DNA from: Actinoplanes italicus
Lineage (GTDB): Bacteria; Actinomycetota; Actinomycetes; Mycobacteriales; Micromonosporaceae
Length of the DNA stretch: 64,000 nt
Direction of reading: 5' to 3'
Assembly (NCBI RefSeq): GCF_003001815.1
Contig: NZ_PVMZ01000008.1
Coordinates: 372,001 to 436,000 of the forward strand
The translations under genes were made by a program, and so were the position numbers. A model generated the notes under the pieces. It was not told the origin of the DNA. It searched no databases and saw only the letters and a program-made list of their open reading frames with translations. Below, in pieces: positions 1 to 9,104 of this stretch (the stretch's first letter is position 1; every line of letters starts with the position of its first letter).

Positions 1-108
1 CGACTTGAAGGAGTAGGCGCCCTGGAGGCCACCCTTGCCGGTCTTGACAGTGCCGGAACCCTCGGTGAGGTTCCCTTCCCAGCGGGCAGAAGAAGAACGA
101 ATAGGCAT
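1..108 (-). CDS. OsmC/Ohr-family peroxiredoxin, N-terminal fragment cut by window edge
   Basis: Reading the minus strand from an ATG at 106-108 gives 36 uninterrupted codons to the window edge. The peptide starts MPIRSSSARWEGNLTEGSGT and continues with KTGKGGLQGAYSF. This is the typical beginning of OsmC-like organic hydroperoxide reductases, which use cysteine thiols to reduce organic peroxides in the cytoplasm. The catalytic cysteines lie further in and are outside the window. The gene is divergent from the membrane-protein gene that starts about 60 bases away, so the two promoters must overlap. The assignment rests on the N-terminal pattern only. Confidence 0.7.
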   Translation of the reverse strand, partial: MPIRSSSARWEGNLTEGSGTVKTGKGGLQGAYSFKS

Positions 109-166
109 GTCCAGAACGCTATCCGATATCTCGCTCGATGGTTCGCAGACCGGGCGAGGGGTCATC

Positions 167-865
167 ATGGTTCCCATGGCGCAGGACGACCCACATCCCG
201 AGTCGGTGATCACCTTCGGTGACGACGACGGTGCCGGTACCGAATCGGCCCGCCAGCGGTTCCTCCGCGGCCTGGCGCGCGACCGGCGGCTACCGGTGCT
301 GGTCGCAGGGCTGGGTGCGGTCGCGGCGTTCGGGTCGCTGATCTCCGAGTGGCAGACGACCACCATCGACGGGCTGATGTTCGACGCCGACGGCCTGGGC
401 GTGGAGACGATTCTGCTCACCAGGCTGCTCGACCTCGGCGGGGTCGGCGGCGGCTATCTGGGCGGACTGTCGCTGGTGGCGGTGACGATCGTGCTGACCC
501 TTTTCGGTCCGGCGCCCGGCAGGCCGTACGCCCGGTTGGCCGGTTTCGCCCTCGGGGGTGTCCTACTTGCCCTGATCATGGCGCTGGTTCAGCATCTGAA
601 CACGACGAGTGTCATGATCCCGCAGTACTACACGGCCGAGCTGGACTCGATGCGGATGGCGCACGGGCGTGGCCTGTGGTGCGCGCTCGCCGCGGTGGTC
701 GCCGCACTGATCACGCTCTGGCTCGGCCCGCGGGCCACCGGAACGCCGCAGAAATCTGTCGAAACGGTACAGAACGACCACGACGACCCACTCGATCTGA
801 GCATCACACCGGCCGCGCCGTTCGCCCGATTCCCCGGCGAGCTGGACCAGCCACACCGATCGTGA
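167..865 (+). CDS. four-helix membrane protein of unknown function
   Basis: No named family was recognised. The 232-residue product has an acidic N-terminal tail, an Arg-rich stretch and four hydrophobic segments at about residues 42-60, 93-113, 122-142 and 167-187, followed by a polar C-terminal tail. This fits a small inner-membrane protein. The ATG at 167 is chosen because a GAGG ribosome-binding site lies about seven bases upstream. The same frame is open back to 35, but an earlier start would overlap the divergent OsmC-type gene. The gene ends 55 bases before serS and could be co-transcribed with it. Confidence 0.6.
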   Translation: MVPMAQDDPHPESVITFGDDDGAGTESARQRFLRGLARDRRLPVLVAGLGAVAAFGSLISEWQTTTIDGLMFDADGLGVETILLTRLLDLGGVGGGYLGGLSLVAVTIVLTLFGPAPGRPYARLAGFALGGVLLALIMALVQHLNTTSVMIPQYYTAELDSMRMAHGRGLWCALAAVVAALITLWLGPRATGTPQKSVETVQNDHDDPLDLSITPAAPFARFPGELDQPHRS

Positions 866-920
866 CACCGGGGGATATCCGGGTGATGATCGGACCGGGA
901 CGCCGGTAGGCTCGACAACC

Positions 921-2177
921 GTGATTGACCTGCGTCTGCTTCGTGAAGACCCCGACCTGATCCGCGCGAGCCAGCGGCTGCGCGGTGAGTCCACCGAGCT
1001 CGTGGACGCCCTGCTGCGTGCCGACGAGGAGCGCCGGGCCGCCACCCAGCGGTTCGAGACGGTCCGGGCGGAGCAGAAGTCCATCGGCAAGGAGGTCGCG
1101 AGAGCTTCCGGCGACGAGCGGGCCGCGCTGCTCGCGCGTACCAAAGACCTCGCCGTTGAAGTCAAGGCCGCCGAGGCCGCCGCCGGCGAGGCCGAGCAGG
1201 CGCTCAAGCGCGCCCACCTGGCCGTGTCGAACGTGGTCGAGGGCGCGCCGCCCGGCGGTGAGGACGACTTCGTCGTACTGCGTGAGGTCGGTGACATCCC
1301 GCGGATCGACAACCCGAAGGACCACCTGGAGATCGGTGAGGCGCTGCGCGCGATCGACACCGAGCGTGGCGCCAAGGTGTCCGGGTCGCGGTTCTACTTC
1401 CTGACCGGTGTGGGTGCCCTGCTCCAGCTCGGCATGCTCCAGCTCGCCATCCAGCAGGCCGTCGAGCACGGCTTCATCCCGTCGATCACGCCGACCCTGG
1501 TCCGGCCCGAGTCGATGGAGGGCACCGGCTACCTGGGCGCGCACGCCAGCGAGGTCTACCGGCTCGAGGCCGACGACCTGTATCTGGTCGGCACCTCGGA
1601 GGTCGCGCTCGCGGCGTACCACTCGAACGAGATCCTCGACCTCGACGGTCCGCGCCGCTACGCCGGCTGGTCGTCGTGCTACCGGCGCGAGGCCGGCTCG
1701 CACGGCAAGGACGTCCGCGGCATCCTGCGCGTTCACCAGTTCGACAAGGTCGAGATGTTCTCCTTCTGCCGCCCCGAGGACGCGGCCGAAGAGCACCGGC
1801 GCCTGCTCGCGATGGAGGAGGAGATGCTGGCCAAGGTCGAAATCCCGTACCGGGTGATCGACGTGGCGGCCGGCGACCTCGGATCCAGCGCGGTCCGCAA
1901 GTTCGACTGCGAGGCGTGGGTGCCGTCGCAGAACCGGTACCGCGAGGTCACCTCGACCTCGAACACGACCACCTTCCAGGCGCGGCGGCTCAACATCCGC
2001 TACCGCGACGAGAACGGCAAGCCGCAGACCGCGGCGACGCTGAACGGGACGCTCGCGACCACCCGATGGCTCATCCCGATCCTGGAGAACCACCAGCAGC
2101 CGGACGGTTCGGTGCGGGTGCCCAAGGCGCTCCAGCCGTTCCTCGGCGGGCGGGACGTCCTCGAACCCGTTCGTTGA
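921..2177 (+). CDS. serS: seryl-tRNA synthetase
   Basis: This class II aminoacyl-tRNA synthetase charges tRNA-Ser with serine in the cytoplasm. The product has 418 residues, usual for bacterial SerRS. Residues 1-110 are the charged alpha-helical arm that binds the tRNA variable loop. The catalytic core follows, with motif 2 around [15 protein letters not shown] and its VHQF-KVEMF continuation, then [10 protein letters not shown] and motif 3 around [18 protein letters not shown]. The start is a GTG that fits the conserved opening [15 protein letters not shown] long perfect hairpin follows the stop codon. Confidence 0.96.
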   Translation: MIDLRLLREDPDLIRASQRLRGESTELVDALLRADEERRAATQRFETVRAEQKSIGKEVARASGDERAALLARTKDLAVEVKAAEAAAGEAEQALKRAHLAVSNVVEGAPPGGEDDFVVLREVGDIPRIDNPKDHLEIGEALRAIDTERGAKVSGSRFYFLTGVGALLQLGMLQLAIQQAVEHGFIPSITPTLVRPESMEGTGYLGAHASEVYRLEADDLYLVGTSEVALAAYHSNEILDLDGPRRYAGWSSCYRREAGSHGKDVRGILRVHQFDKVEMFSFCRPEDAAEEHRRLLAMEEEMLAKVEIPYRVIDVAAGDLGSSAVRKFDCEAWVPSQNRYREVTSTSNTTTFQARRLNIRYRDENGKPQTAATLNGTLATTRWLIPILENHQQPDGSVRVPKALQPFLGGRDVLEPVR

Positions 2178-2189
2178 CCAAGACGCAAG

Positions 2190-2229
2190 CGATCGGCTAC
2201 CAGTTGTCATAGATGCTGGTAGCCGATCG
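2190..2229. terminator. 14-bp perfect hairpin after serS
   Basis: CGATCGGCTACCAG at 2190-2203 is exactly complementary to CTGGTAGCCGATCG at 2216-2229, with a 12-base loop. It begins 12 bases after the serS stop codon. There is no T-run on either side, so this is either a U-less actinobacterial terminator or an operator or leader element for the HAD gene that starts at 2286. Confidence 0.6.
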
Positions 2230-2285
2230 GGTGTACCGTTCTCCTTCCGTCCTCCACGGGGGTCTTGCGACCCACGGAGGTTTCG

Positions 2286-3095
2286 ATGAAGCCTGGGCTC
2301 CCCAAGCTGATCGCCACGGATCTGGACGGCACTCTGGTTCGCAGCGACGACACGGTCTCCTCGTACACCCATGAGGTTCTCGACCGGGTCCGCGCCGCCG
2401 GTATCCGAATCGTGGCCGCCACCGGCCGCGGTCCACGTCTCACCTCACTCACCCGCAACGACATCCGCGTCGCCGACTTCCTGGTGCTGGCGCAGGGCGG
2501 CTGGGTGCTCGACCTCGAGAACACCGGCTATCTGCGGCAGGCCCGGATTCCCGGCAAGGCCCTGGGCGAGGCGCTCGGCGCGCTGGAGTCGGTCGCCGGA
2601 CCGCTGTCGGTGATGTTCGAGGCGCTGGAGCACGACGACTCCCCGCTCTGGGGCGACTACGACCCCACCTGGCGCTACCCGGTCACCGTCGAGTCTCGCA
2701 GCCGGGCCGAGTGCCTCGGTGGCGAAGTGATCAAGGCGTTCGCCCGATCCTTCTCGCTGAACGTCGACGAGCTGCTCGCCTTCGCCCAGCGGGTGGTGCC
2801 ACCCGACCTGGCGACCGTCACCCAGGCCGGTCTCGACTACGTGGAGATCTGCCCGGCCGGCGTGGACAAGGGCACCGGACTGTCGGTGGTCGCGGAGGCT
2901 GTCGGCGTCGACCCGTCGGACGTCCTGGTCTTCGGTGACATGCCCAACGACCTGCCGATGTTCGCCTGGGCAGGCTGGGGCCGGGTCGCCGTCGCCAATG
3001 CGCACCCGTCGCTGCTGGCGGTCGCGGACGATGTGACGCTCACCAATGATCAGGACGGGGTGGCGGTCTATCTGGACCGGCTATTGTCCAGGTGA
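2286..3095 (+). CDS. HAD-superfamily (Cof-type) hydrolase
   Basis: Probably a cytoplasmic phosphatase acting on small phosphorylated metabolites; the substrate cannot be read from sequence. The 269-residue product shows motif I ATDLDGTLV with the nucleophile Asp, motif II ATGRG, the motif III Lys in DKGTGL and motif IV FGDMPNDLPMF. The long cap insertion between motifs II and III is typical of the HAD-IIB group. The ATG at 2286 has GGAGG five bases upstream and is preferred over the in-frame start at 2265. The stop codon shares one base with the start of the next gene, a related hydrolase, so the two are translationally coupled and probably arose by duplication. Confidence 0.9.
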   Translation: MKPGLPKLIATDLDGTLVRSDDTVSSYTHEVLDRVRAAGIRIVAATGRGPRLTSLTRNDIRVADFLVLAQGGWVLDLENTGYLRQARIPGKALGEALGALESVAGPLSVMFEALEHDDSPLWGDYDPTWRYPVTVESRSRAECLGGEVIKAFARSFSLNVDELLAFAQRVVPPDLATVTQAGLDYVEICPAGVDKGTGLSVVAEAVGVDPSDVLVFGDMPNDLPMFAWAGWGRVAVANAHPSLLAVADDVTLTNDQDGVAVYLDRLLSR

Positions 3096-3889
3096 TGGCA
3101 GATTTCCGGCTGGTCGCCTCCGACATCGACGGCACGCTGATCAACAGCGAGCGCAGGCTCAGTCCACGCACCCTCGATGTGCTGGCCCGGGTTCCGGTTC
3201 CGGTGGTGATCGTCACCGGCCGACCCCTGCGCTGGCTCGACCAGCTCTTCGAGCAGTTGCCGGCTCCCCTCCCGGCGATCTGCGCCAACGGCGCGGTGAT
3301 CTACGACCCGCACGCCGACGAGGTGCTACGGGCCCAGCCGCTGCCGGTCGATCTGCTGCTCGAGGTGACCAAGCGGCTGCGCGACGCCGTGCCGGACGTG
3401 TCGCTGGCCGTCGAGGTCGAGGACGGGCGGGCCTTCCTGCACGAGGACACGTGGACGATCCGCTGGGAGCACGACCGACGGGTCCGGGTCATCGCCGCAC
3501 CCGAGGAGCTGACCTTGGTGCCGGCCGTCAAGCTGCTGGCCCGCTCGTCGACGGCCGACCCCGACGACTTCCTGGAGCTGGTCAGCCGCACCCTCGGTGA
3601 CCGTGCCGAGGCCACCCGGTCGTCGTCGTCCGCCCTGGTGGAGATCTCCGCGGCCGGCGTGACCAAGGCTGCCGGGCTGGCGTGGTTCTGCGAGCGCGAG
3701 GGCGTCACCGCCGATCAGGTGGTGGCCTTCGGCGACATGCCCAACGACATCCCGCTGCTGACCTGGGCGGGGCGCGGGGTCGCGGTCGGCAACGCTCATC
3801 CCGCGCTGCGCGCGATCGCCGACGACATGACCGGCACCAACGATGCCGACGGCGTCGCCGATTACCTGGCGTCCCTCTTCAACCTCTGA
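3095..3889 (+). CDS. HAD-superfamily (Cof-type) hydrolase, second copy
   Basis: A 264-residue paralogue of the preceding gene. It has motif I VASDIDGTLIN, motif II VTGRPLRW, the motif III Lys in VTKAAGL and motif IV FGDMPNDIPLL, so the catalytic set is complete. It is presumably a cytoplasmic phosphatase or phosphoglycolate-like phosphatase of unknown substrate. The ATG overlaps the upstream TGA (TGATG), which suggests reinitiation rather than an independent ribosome-binding site. A repeat-containing non-coding stretch of about 290 bases separates it from bpa. Confidence 0.88.
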   Translation: MADFRLVASDIDGTLINSERRLSPRTLDVLARVPVPVVIVTGRPLRWLDQLFEQLPAPLPAICANGAVIYDPHADEVLRAQPLPVDLLLEVTKRLRDAVPDVSLAVEVEDGRAFLHEDTWTIRWEHDRRVRVIAAPEELTLVPAVKLLARSSTADPDDFLELVSRTLGDRAEATRSSSSALVEISAAGVTKAAGLAWFCEREGVTADQVVAFGDMPNDIPLLTWAGRGVAVGNAHPALRAIADDMTGTNDADGVADYLASLFNL

Positions 3890-3946
3890 TCCGGTACGGC
3901 TGACGTACCGTCCCATCCGTCACCGGCACCGCCGCGCGCCCTTCAA

Positions 3947-4059
3947 CGTGGTGACCTACGGTCCGATCCGCGCCGATCCGCGCCGCAAATCACCACGCGA
4001 TTCGGGTGCGCGGGGTGCGTGGTGACCTGTGGACTGATTCGCGCCGTAGGTCACCACGC
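3947..4059. repeat. palindromic GTGGTGA...TCACCAC repeats
   Basis: Two inverted-repeat elements lie side by side in the non-coding stretch 3890-4181. The first pairs CGTGGTGA (3947-3954) with TCACCACG (3990-3997). The second pairs GCGTGGTGACC (4017-4027) with GGTCACCACGC (4049-4059) around a 21-base loop. The outer half-sites both read CGTGGTGACCTACGG-like on one strand or the other. The same GTGGTGA/TCACCAC core recurs in the tandem array at 16.4 kb, so this is a dispersed family. I see no gene in this stretch. Confidence 0.65.
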
Positions 4060-4181
4060 TGGAGGGGTAGCTTCTTGGACCGCCTCAGCCCCGGCGGTGG
4101 CGCTGGGGCCGTGAGTTTCGCCCGCGTCGCTTCGGAGCTCCGGGACGGCGTAGTCCGGCGGAGCTGCGTAGCCGTACGAGA

Positions 4182-4754
4182 TCAGAGGTATTGACCTGTA
4201 TTTCCGAGGCCGTCGGCAGGGCCCTGCTTACCCGGGATGATGCCGCCCATCGGCAGGGCCGGCCGGCCCGGCACGCCGCCACGCATCTGCTCGAGCTGCA
4301 GGCGGGCGGCCATCTGCTGGGCCACGAGCGCAGCCTGGATGCCGTGGAAGAGGCCCTCCAGCCAGCCGACGAGCTGAGCCTGGGCGATGCGCAGCTCGGA
4401 CTCACTCGGCGGGGTCTCGCCCTCGAACGGCAGCGACAGGCGCTCCAGCTCCTCGCGGAGCTCGGGGGCGAGGCCGTCCTCGAGCTCGGTGATCGAACGC
4501 TGGTGGATCTCCCGCAGGCGGCCGCGGCTGGCCTCGTCGAGCGGGGCGGCCCGCACCTCCTCGAGCAGCTGCTTGATCATGCTGCCGATGCGCATGACCT
4601 TCGCGGGCTGCTCGATGAGGTTGCCCGGCTCCTCCGGGGTGAGCGAGCCGTCCGACTCGACCGTGCCCATCGGGCGGCCGTCGGGGCCCACGACGATGAC
4701 GGAGCCGTCTTCCTTGTGCTCAGTGGTGCGGGTGTCGTCGGTCATGCGATCCAT
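4182..4754 (-). CDS. bpa: bacterial proteasome activator Bpa (DUF2587)
   Basis: Bpa is an ATP-independent ring-shaped activator that docks on the actinobacterial 20S proteasome and opens its gate. The core EQPAKVMRIGSMIKQLLEEV, then APLDEASRGRLREIH, LEDGLAPELREELERL and SELRIAQAQLVGWLEGLFHG follows the mycobacterial protein (Rv3780) closely. The last residues GQYL are the known proteasome-docking tail. Residues 1-50 are a variable acidic region. Two in-frame ATGs exist, at 4754 (MDRMTDD, 190 residues) and 4745 (187 residues), and neither has a strong ribosome-binding site. No proteasome subunit genes are in the window. Confidence 0.93.
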   Translation of the reverse strand: MDRMTDDTRTTEHKEDGSVIVVGPDGRPMGTVESDGSLTPEEPGNLIEQPAKVMRIGSMIKQLLEEVRAAPLDEASRGRLREIHQRSITELEDGLAPELREELERLSLPFEGETPPSESELRIAQAQLVGWLEGLFHGIQAALVAQQMAARLQLEQMRGGVPGRPALPMGGIIPGKQGPADGLGNTGQYL

Positions 4755-4797
4755 CTTTGCGCACGGGTTCGAGCGATGCTCGTGTGGTCGGTGAGCT

Positions 4798-5619
4798 TCA
4801 GGCACGCAATTCGGCGACGGCACACTTGACGCTGCCACCGCCGCGCTTGAGCTCGGAGAGGTCGACGTGAACCGGGAGGTATCCGGCATCGCGCACCTTG
4901 TGCCCCATGGCCACGGCCTCAGTGTTGAGGATCACGTGCCGACCGTCGCTGACCAGGTTCAGGCCGAAGGCTTCGGCGTCCTCCCGGTCGGCGATCACCG
5001 CGTCCGGGAAGAGCTGGGCGAGCACCCGCTGTGAGGCCTCGGAGAACGCGCCGGGGTAGTAGGTGACGTGCCGGTCGTCGAGGGCGGCCAGCGCGGTGTC
5101 CAGGTGATAGAAGGCCGGGTCGACCAGTCGCAGCGAGATCACCGGGCGGCCCAGCACCTCCTGCGCCTCGGCGTGCGCGGCCGGGTCGGTGCGGAAGCCG
5201 TAGCCGGCCAGGACGATGCCGCCGTAGGCGTTCGGCAGGTAGGCGAAATCGCCCTCACCCTCGTTGACCTGCTCCGGAGCGATGAAGTTCCAGCTCTCCG
5301 CCGCCAGGTAGAAGGCCTGGTGGGCGACCGCCTCGGCAGCACGCTGCGGATAGCGGAACCGGGCGCCGTAGACCTTGCCGTCGACGGAGAAGGCGCCGTT
5401 CGCGGAGTAGACCATGTCTGGCAGGCCCGGCTCGGGGTCGAGGACGTGCACGACGTGACCGAGACCGGTCAGGGTGGTACGGAGCTGCTCCCACTGCTTC
5501 AGGGCGAGGCCGGCGTCGACCGCGACAGTGGTGTCCATCCAGGGGTTGATGGCGTACTCGACCGTGAAATGCTCGGGCGGACACATCAGATATGTCCTGT
5601 TACGCGGCAACCGCTCCAT
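4798..5619 (-). CDS. ddaH: dimethylarginine dimethylaminohydrolase-like amidinohydrolase
   Basis: A member of the arginine-modifying (guanidino-group hydrolase) superfamily, expected to hydrolyse N-methylated arginine or a related guanidino compound to citrulline in the cytoplasm. The sequence has RTYLMCPPEHFTVEYAINPWM, the substrate loop DMVYSANGAF, the catalytic His in FYHLDTALAAL and the nucleophilic Cys near the C-terminus in GGGSVKC. The 273-residue length fits the family. The ATG at 5619 is chosen because orthologues start just before RxYLMCPP; a TTG at 5637 is also in frame. It is divergent from an Lrp-type regulator, the same arrangement as mycobacterial Rv2323c/Rv2324, so arginine or ornithine control is likely. 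Confidence 0.85.
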   Translation of the reverse strand: MERLPRNRTYLMCPPEHFTVEYAINPWMDTTVAVDAGLALKQWEQLRTTLTGLGHVVHVLDPEPGLPDMVYSANGAFSVDGKVYGARFRYPQRAAEAVAHQAFYLAAESWNFIAPEQVNEGEGDFAYLPNAYGGIVLAGYGFRTDPAAHAEAQEVLGRPVISLRLVDPAFYHLDTALAALDDRHVTYYPGAFSEASQRVLAQLFPDAVIADREDAEAFGLNLVSDGRHVILNTEAVAMGHKVRDAGYLPVHVDLSELKRGGGSVKCAVAELRA

Positions 5620-5696
5620 GTAGCTCACGAGGTTCAAGAGTAAGTAGGGTGGGTTGCAGCAAACAGCTCTAAATCTTGCTCCTCGGAGGCGAATCG

Positions 5697-6158
5697 TTGC
5701 ACATGGACGCCGTGGACCAGCGAATCGTTGCGTTACTCGTCGCTGATGCCCGCGCTTCGTATGCCGAGATCGGCGCCAAGGTGTCGCTGTCCGCCCCGGC
5801 CGTGAAACGACGTGTCGACCGACTTCGATCCAGTGGTGTGATCAAGGGATTCACAGCCGTCATCGAGCCGTCCGCGATCGGCTGGACCACCGAGGCGTTC
5901 GTCGAGCTCTTCTGCACCGGGCGCACCACACCGGCACAGATCACCGTGGCCACCCGGCGGCATCCCGAAGTGGTCGGCGCCTACACGGTGTCCGGACAGG
6001 CGGACGCGCTCGTGCACCTGCGTGCGGCCGACATCGGGCATCTGGAACAGGCGCTGGAACGGCTCCGGGCGGAGCCGTTCGTCACCTCGACGCGGAGCAT
6101 GGTCGTGCTGTCGCGGCTGGTGGAGACACCGACCGCGATCCCGGCACCGTCGGACTAG
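5697..6158 (+). CDS. Lrp/AsnC-family transcriptional regulator
   Basis: A small DNA-binding regulator that usually responds to amino acids. The N-terminal winged helix-turn-helix (MDAVDQRIVALLVADARASYAEIG, then SAPAVKRRVDRLRSSGVIKGF) is followed by an AsnC-type ligand domain. The TTG at 5697 lies seven bases after GGAGG; an ATG two codons later (5703) is the alternative. It is divergent from ddaH and likely controls it. The stop codon TAG lies in a CTAG that also holds the stop codon of the convergent next gene, a four-base overlap. Confidence 0.9.
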   Translation: MHMDAVDQRIVALLVADARASYAEIGAKVSLSAPAVKRRVDRLRSSGVIKGFTAVIEPSAIGWTTEAFVELFCTGRTTPAQITVATRRHPEVVGAYTVSGQADALVHLRAADIGHLEQALERLRAEPFVTSTRSMVVLSRLVETPTAIPAPSD

Positions 6159-7237
6159 AGGTACATCCCCGGGCGGTGGCCCTCGTCCTCCTCGGCCTTC
6201 GGCGCGGACGGCTTGTCGCCCTCGCCGAAGAAGCGCTTGCCGCCGAACTCTCCGTGCAGCCGATCGTCCAGCTCGTCGGCGAGACCCGTCATCACCTGCA
6301 TCGCGAGCATCAGGTGGACGGCCTGGAAGTTGCGGCCGAAGACCGGGATCGACGCCCAGACCGTGTCCTGAGCGCAGTAAAGCCGGCCGATCGGCATCCG
6401 GTTGGTCAGCTCGGAGAGCTTCACGTAAAGCTGCTCGGTCGGCTCGACCTCGGTCAGGATCGGGGAGAAGACGTCGACCAGGGGCGGGTTGTCACGCACC
6501 CGAACGAAGACCATCGCGGAACCGGCCCGGATGCCGATGTCGCCGTCCGCGTCGACCTGCAGCTGGTCGACGCTCGTCTTGGACATGGTGGCCACGACCG
6601 TGCGGACCCGCTCCTCCAGCGGCACCACGTCCTCGGTGATGCCGGCCAGGGCCGCCTCCAGGGCGCCGGCCTCGTCGAGGGCGTCCAGCGCCACCTCGAT
6701 GCTCGGCTCGTGGCGGGCGGTGCCGAGCGGGCTGGCCTCGATCGGCTCGTCGTTCTCGTCGTGCACCAGGTAGACCAGGAAGGCCGGGTGCGGTGCGCCG
6801 TAGACGTCTCGCAGGGTGCGGGTGACGACGGCGGCGAACTGGCTCGCCTTGTCGTGCGAGGAGCGTAGGCCGAACGAGTCCCCCGAGCCGGGCAACACGC
6901 CCGGCGGCGACCAGCCCAGCGCCACCATGTCGGCGACGGCGGTCCGATCCATCCGGAACTCCTGCGGGAGCGCCGCGTTGCCGACGGCCAGTGCCTCGAT
7001 GACACCGTCCGGCAGGACCCGGATGCTGACCGAGTAGACCGCGGTGCCGGTGCCGGAGGCGGTGGGATCGAGGGTGAGGTCGACGTGCGAGTCCGGCTCC
7101 AGGGTCGGCAGCAGGCCGCCCAGCGAACCGGCGAACTCACGCCACGCCTGGGTGACCTTGGCCCGTAGATCGGCCGTGGTCGGCTCGTCGAGCAAACCGC
7201 CTTCGAACGTCTCGCTAGCGGCGCCTTCTGCCGTCAT
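6155..7237 (-). CDS. TY-Chap/YbjN-like protein with C-terminal MYL tail
   Basis: The product has 360 residues and looks like two type III-secretion-chaperone-like (TY-Chap/YbjN) folds in tandem. Such domains are widespread in actinobacteria and their role is unclear. No catalytic motif, signal peptide or membrane helix is visible, so it is cytoplasmic. The region around PIGRLYCAQDTVWASIPVFGRN resembles YbjN-type beta-sheet segments. The last residues GMYL fit the HbYX pattern (hydrophobic-Tyr-any) used by proteasome-docking proteins, and bpa ends GQYL about 2 kb away; a functional link is only inference. The ATG at 7237 begins MTAEGAAS. Confidence 0.65.
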   Translation of the reverse strand: MTAEGAASETFEGGLLDEPTTADLRAKVTQAWREFAGSLGGLLPTLEPDSHVDLTLDPTASGTGTAVYSVSIRVLPDGVIEALAVGNAALPQEFRMDRTAVADMVALGWSPPGVLPGSGDSFGLRSSHDKASQFAAVVTRTLRDVYGAPHPAFLVYLVHDENDEPIEASPLGTARHEPSIEVALDALDEAGALEAALAGITEDVVPLEERVRTVVATMSKTSVDQLQVDADGDIGIRAGSAMVFVRVRDNPPLVDVFSPILTEVEPTEQLYVKLSELTNRMPIGRLYCAQDTVWASIPVFGRNFQAVHLMLAMQVMTGLADELDDRLHGEFGGKRFFGEGDKPSAPKAEEDEGHRPGMYL

Positions 7238-7329
7238 GATCGCACCTCCGTTCCCGTCACCCTATCGAGCGACGGCGGGCCGCGAACGCCCGTCCCACAC
7301 CTGGCCTCATCCGTCCAGCGTGGAACGCT

Positions 7330-7560
7330 CTAAGCGGCCTTACGGAGGGCCAGTGCGCTGATCTTCGCGGCCGCCTCGGCGGGATCGGCACCGGCCGCCA
7401 CGGCCAGGCCGAGAAGGTACGCCGAAACCGGCGCCCCCGGCCGCAGGACGTTGTGCGCCACATCGCGGGCCACGTCGAGGACCTGCTTGACCGGCACGTC
7501 GGTGACGTCGAGCTCGAGCTCGGCGGCGACCTCGGCGACCCAGTCGTCCATCTCGCTCAT
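7330..7560 (-). CDS. small DUF6457-like protein paired with mobA
   Basis: A 76-residue helical protein: MSEMDDWVAEVAAELELDV, then KQVLDVARDVAHNVLRPGAP and an Ala-rich C-terminal helix. Proteins of this kind are found fused to or directly beside MobA in actinobacteria, and I assign it to that group (DUF6457) from pattern memory. Its ATG overlaps the mobA stop codon as ATGA, so it is translated right after mobA from one message. A helper role in guanylation of the molybdenum cofactor is inferred from context only. Confidence 0.7.
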   Translation of the reverse strand: MSEMDDWVAEVAAELELDVTDVPVKQVLDVARDVAHNVLRPGAPVSAYLLGLAVAAGADPAEAAAKISALALRKAA

Positions 7561-8156
7561 CGGGCCCACTCCTCAGCGGTGCGCAGATCGTCGTCGGTGT
7601 CGCAGTCGAACCACGGCGGCGGCCCCGGCCGGCGCCAGGAGACCTCGGCCACCCGGGAATGCTCCAGCAGCGCCCGGACCGGCGCGCCGTGCAGACCGCC
7701 GCGGGTCTCGGCGACGCGTGCGAGCGCGGTCCGCAGCCCGGCCGTGCGCCACACCCCGCAGAGCAGCTGCAGGTGCCCGTCGGTGTCCCGGTAGACGGCG
7801 CCGTCCATGGGGGCCGACTCGAGGGTCAGGCGCAGCACGTCGATCGCCTCGCCGGTCAGCAGCGGCAGATCGGCGGCCAGCAGCGCGGTGTAGGTGACCC
7901 GCTCGGGCACCAGGGCGAGCCCCGCCGAAGCGGCCGCGACAGGCCCGCCACCAGCGGGTTCCTCACGGGTGACGTGCACCGGAACCGGGAAGTCGGAGGG
8001 TATCCGCCCGACCACGACGCGCGGGTCGGCGTCGTGCACCGCCGCCAGCACCCGGGTGAGCATCGACTGCCCGGCCACCGTAAGGGTCGGCTTGTCGGCA
8101 CCACCCATCCGCCGTGCCGCACCACCGGCCAAGACCACCGCAGCGAATCCCCCCAC
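7557..8156 (-). CDS. mobA: molybdenum cofactor guanylyltransferase
   Basis: MobA attaches GMP from GTP to molybdopterin to form the dinucleotide cofactor. The product begins with the nucleotidyltransferase signature VLAGGAARRMGGADKPTL, with the Gly-rich loop and the conserved Lys, and continues with LLAADLPLLTGEAID, the metal-binding Asp region. The 199-residue length from the GTG at 8156 matches MobA proteins. The open frame extends further upstream but lacks family similarity there. It lies in a two-gene operon with the DUF6457-like gene and is divergent from fdhD, which needs the finished cofactor for its targets. Confidence 0.9.
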   Translation of the reverse strand: MGGFAAVVLAGGAARRMGGADKPTLTVAGQSMLTRVLAAVHDADPRVVVGRIPSDFPVPVHVTREEPAGGGPVAAASAGLALVPERVTYTALLAADLPLLTGEAIDVLRLTLESAPMDGAVYRDTDGHLQLLCGVWRTAGLRTALARVAETRGGLHGAPVRALLEHSRVAEVSWRRPGPPPWFDCDTDDDLRTAEEWAR

Positions 8157-8238
8157 GTGAGTACCGTATCCCGAGTGGGTGGCGGGTGTGACCACGCGCT
8201 CGGTTCGACGCCTTCGGGGGACCCCGTAAGCTCCCGTT

Positions 8239-9066
8239 ATGAGTCGCTCCACGACGCGTCGCACGGTGGTCAGCATCGATGTGAGCTCGTCGCCCGGCAT
8301 CCGGAGCCGTCAGGATCACCTGGCAGCAGAGGAGCCGCTGGAGATCCGGGTCCGGAAGAAGCCGCTCGCCGTGACCATGCGCACACCGGGTCACGACATC
8401 GACCTCGCGATGGGGTTCCTGCTCAGCGAAGGTGTGATCGGAGTCGCATCGGACGTGACGACGGCCCAGCTGTGCGCCGGGACCGACACCCCGAACACGT
8501 ACAACGTGGTGGACGTGGTCCTCGACCCGAACGTGCCACCGCCGGTCACCGACCCGACCCGCAACTTCTACACCACCAGCTCGTGCGGGGTCTGCGGCAA
8601 GGCCAGCATCGACGCGGTACGGACCAGGTCGCGCTTCGACGTCTCCACCGACCCGCTGGAGATCCCGGCCCGCACGCTGGCCGCGATGCCGGCGCGGCTG
8701 CGTGCCGCCCAGCGCGCCTTCGACCGCACCGGCGGCCTGCACGCGGCCGGGCTCTTCACCGCCGACGGTGATCTGCTGGTGCTGCGCGAGGACGTGGGCC
8801 GGCACAACGCGGTCGACAAGGTGCTCGGCTGGGCGCTGCGCGAGGGCAGACTGCCGCTGGCCGGGCACGTGCTGCTGGTCTCCGGGCGGGCCAGTTTCGA
8901 ACTGACCCAGAAGGCCTGGATGGCCGGGCTGCCGATGCTGGCGGCGGTATCCGCACCCAGCACGCTCGCTGTCGAGCTGGCGGAGGAATCCGGAATGACG
9001 CTTGTCGGATTCCTCCGCGAACCGAAGATGAACATCTATGCCGGAGCGCATCGCGTCACCGTCTGA
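8239..9066 (+). CDS. fdhD: formate dehydrogenase accessory sulfurtransferase FdhD
   Basis: FdhD transfers sulfur from the cysteine desulfurase IscS to the molybdenum cofactor of formate dehydrogenases. The 275-residue product holds the invariant SSCGVCGK segment with the CxxC pair (nucleotides 8579-8602), the substrate segment [18 protein letters not shown], and [14 protein letters not shown]. The ATG at 8239 starts directly after a short intergenic gap. It is divergent from mobA. No formate dehydrogenase gene is in the window, so its client enzyme must be encoded elsewhere. Confidence 0.95.
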   Translation: MSRSTTRRTVVSIDVSSSPGIRSRQDHLAAEEPLEIRVRKKPLAVTMRTPGHDIDLAMGFLLSEGVIGVASDVTTAQLCAGTDTPNTYNVVDVVLDPNVPPPVTDPTRNFYTTSSCGVCGKASIDAVRTRSRFDVSTDPLEIPARTLAAMPARLRAAQRAFDRTGGLHAAGLFTADGDLLVLREDVGRHNAVDKVLGWALREGRLPLAGHVLLVSGRASFELTQKAWMAGLPMLAAVSAPSTLAVELAEESGMTLVGFLREPKMNIYAGAHRVTV

Positions 9067-9104
9067 CCAGCTGTTGTTCACCCGCATCTCCAACGCTTCG
9101 ACGC

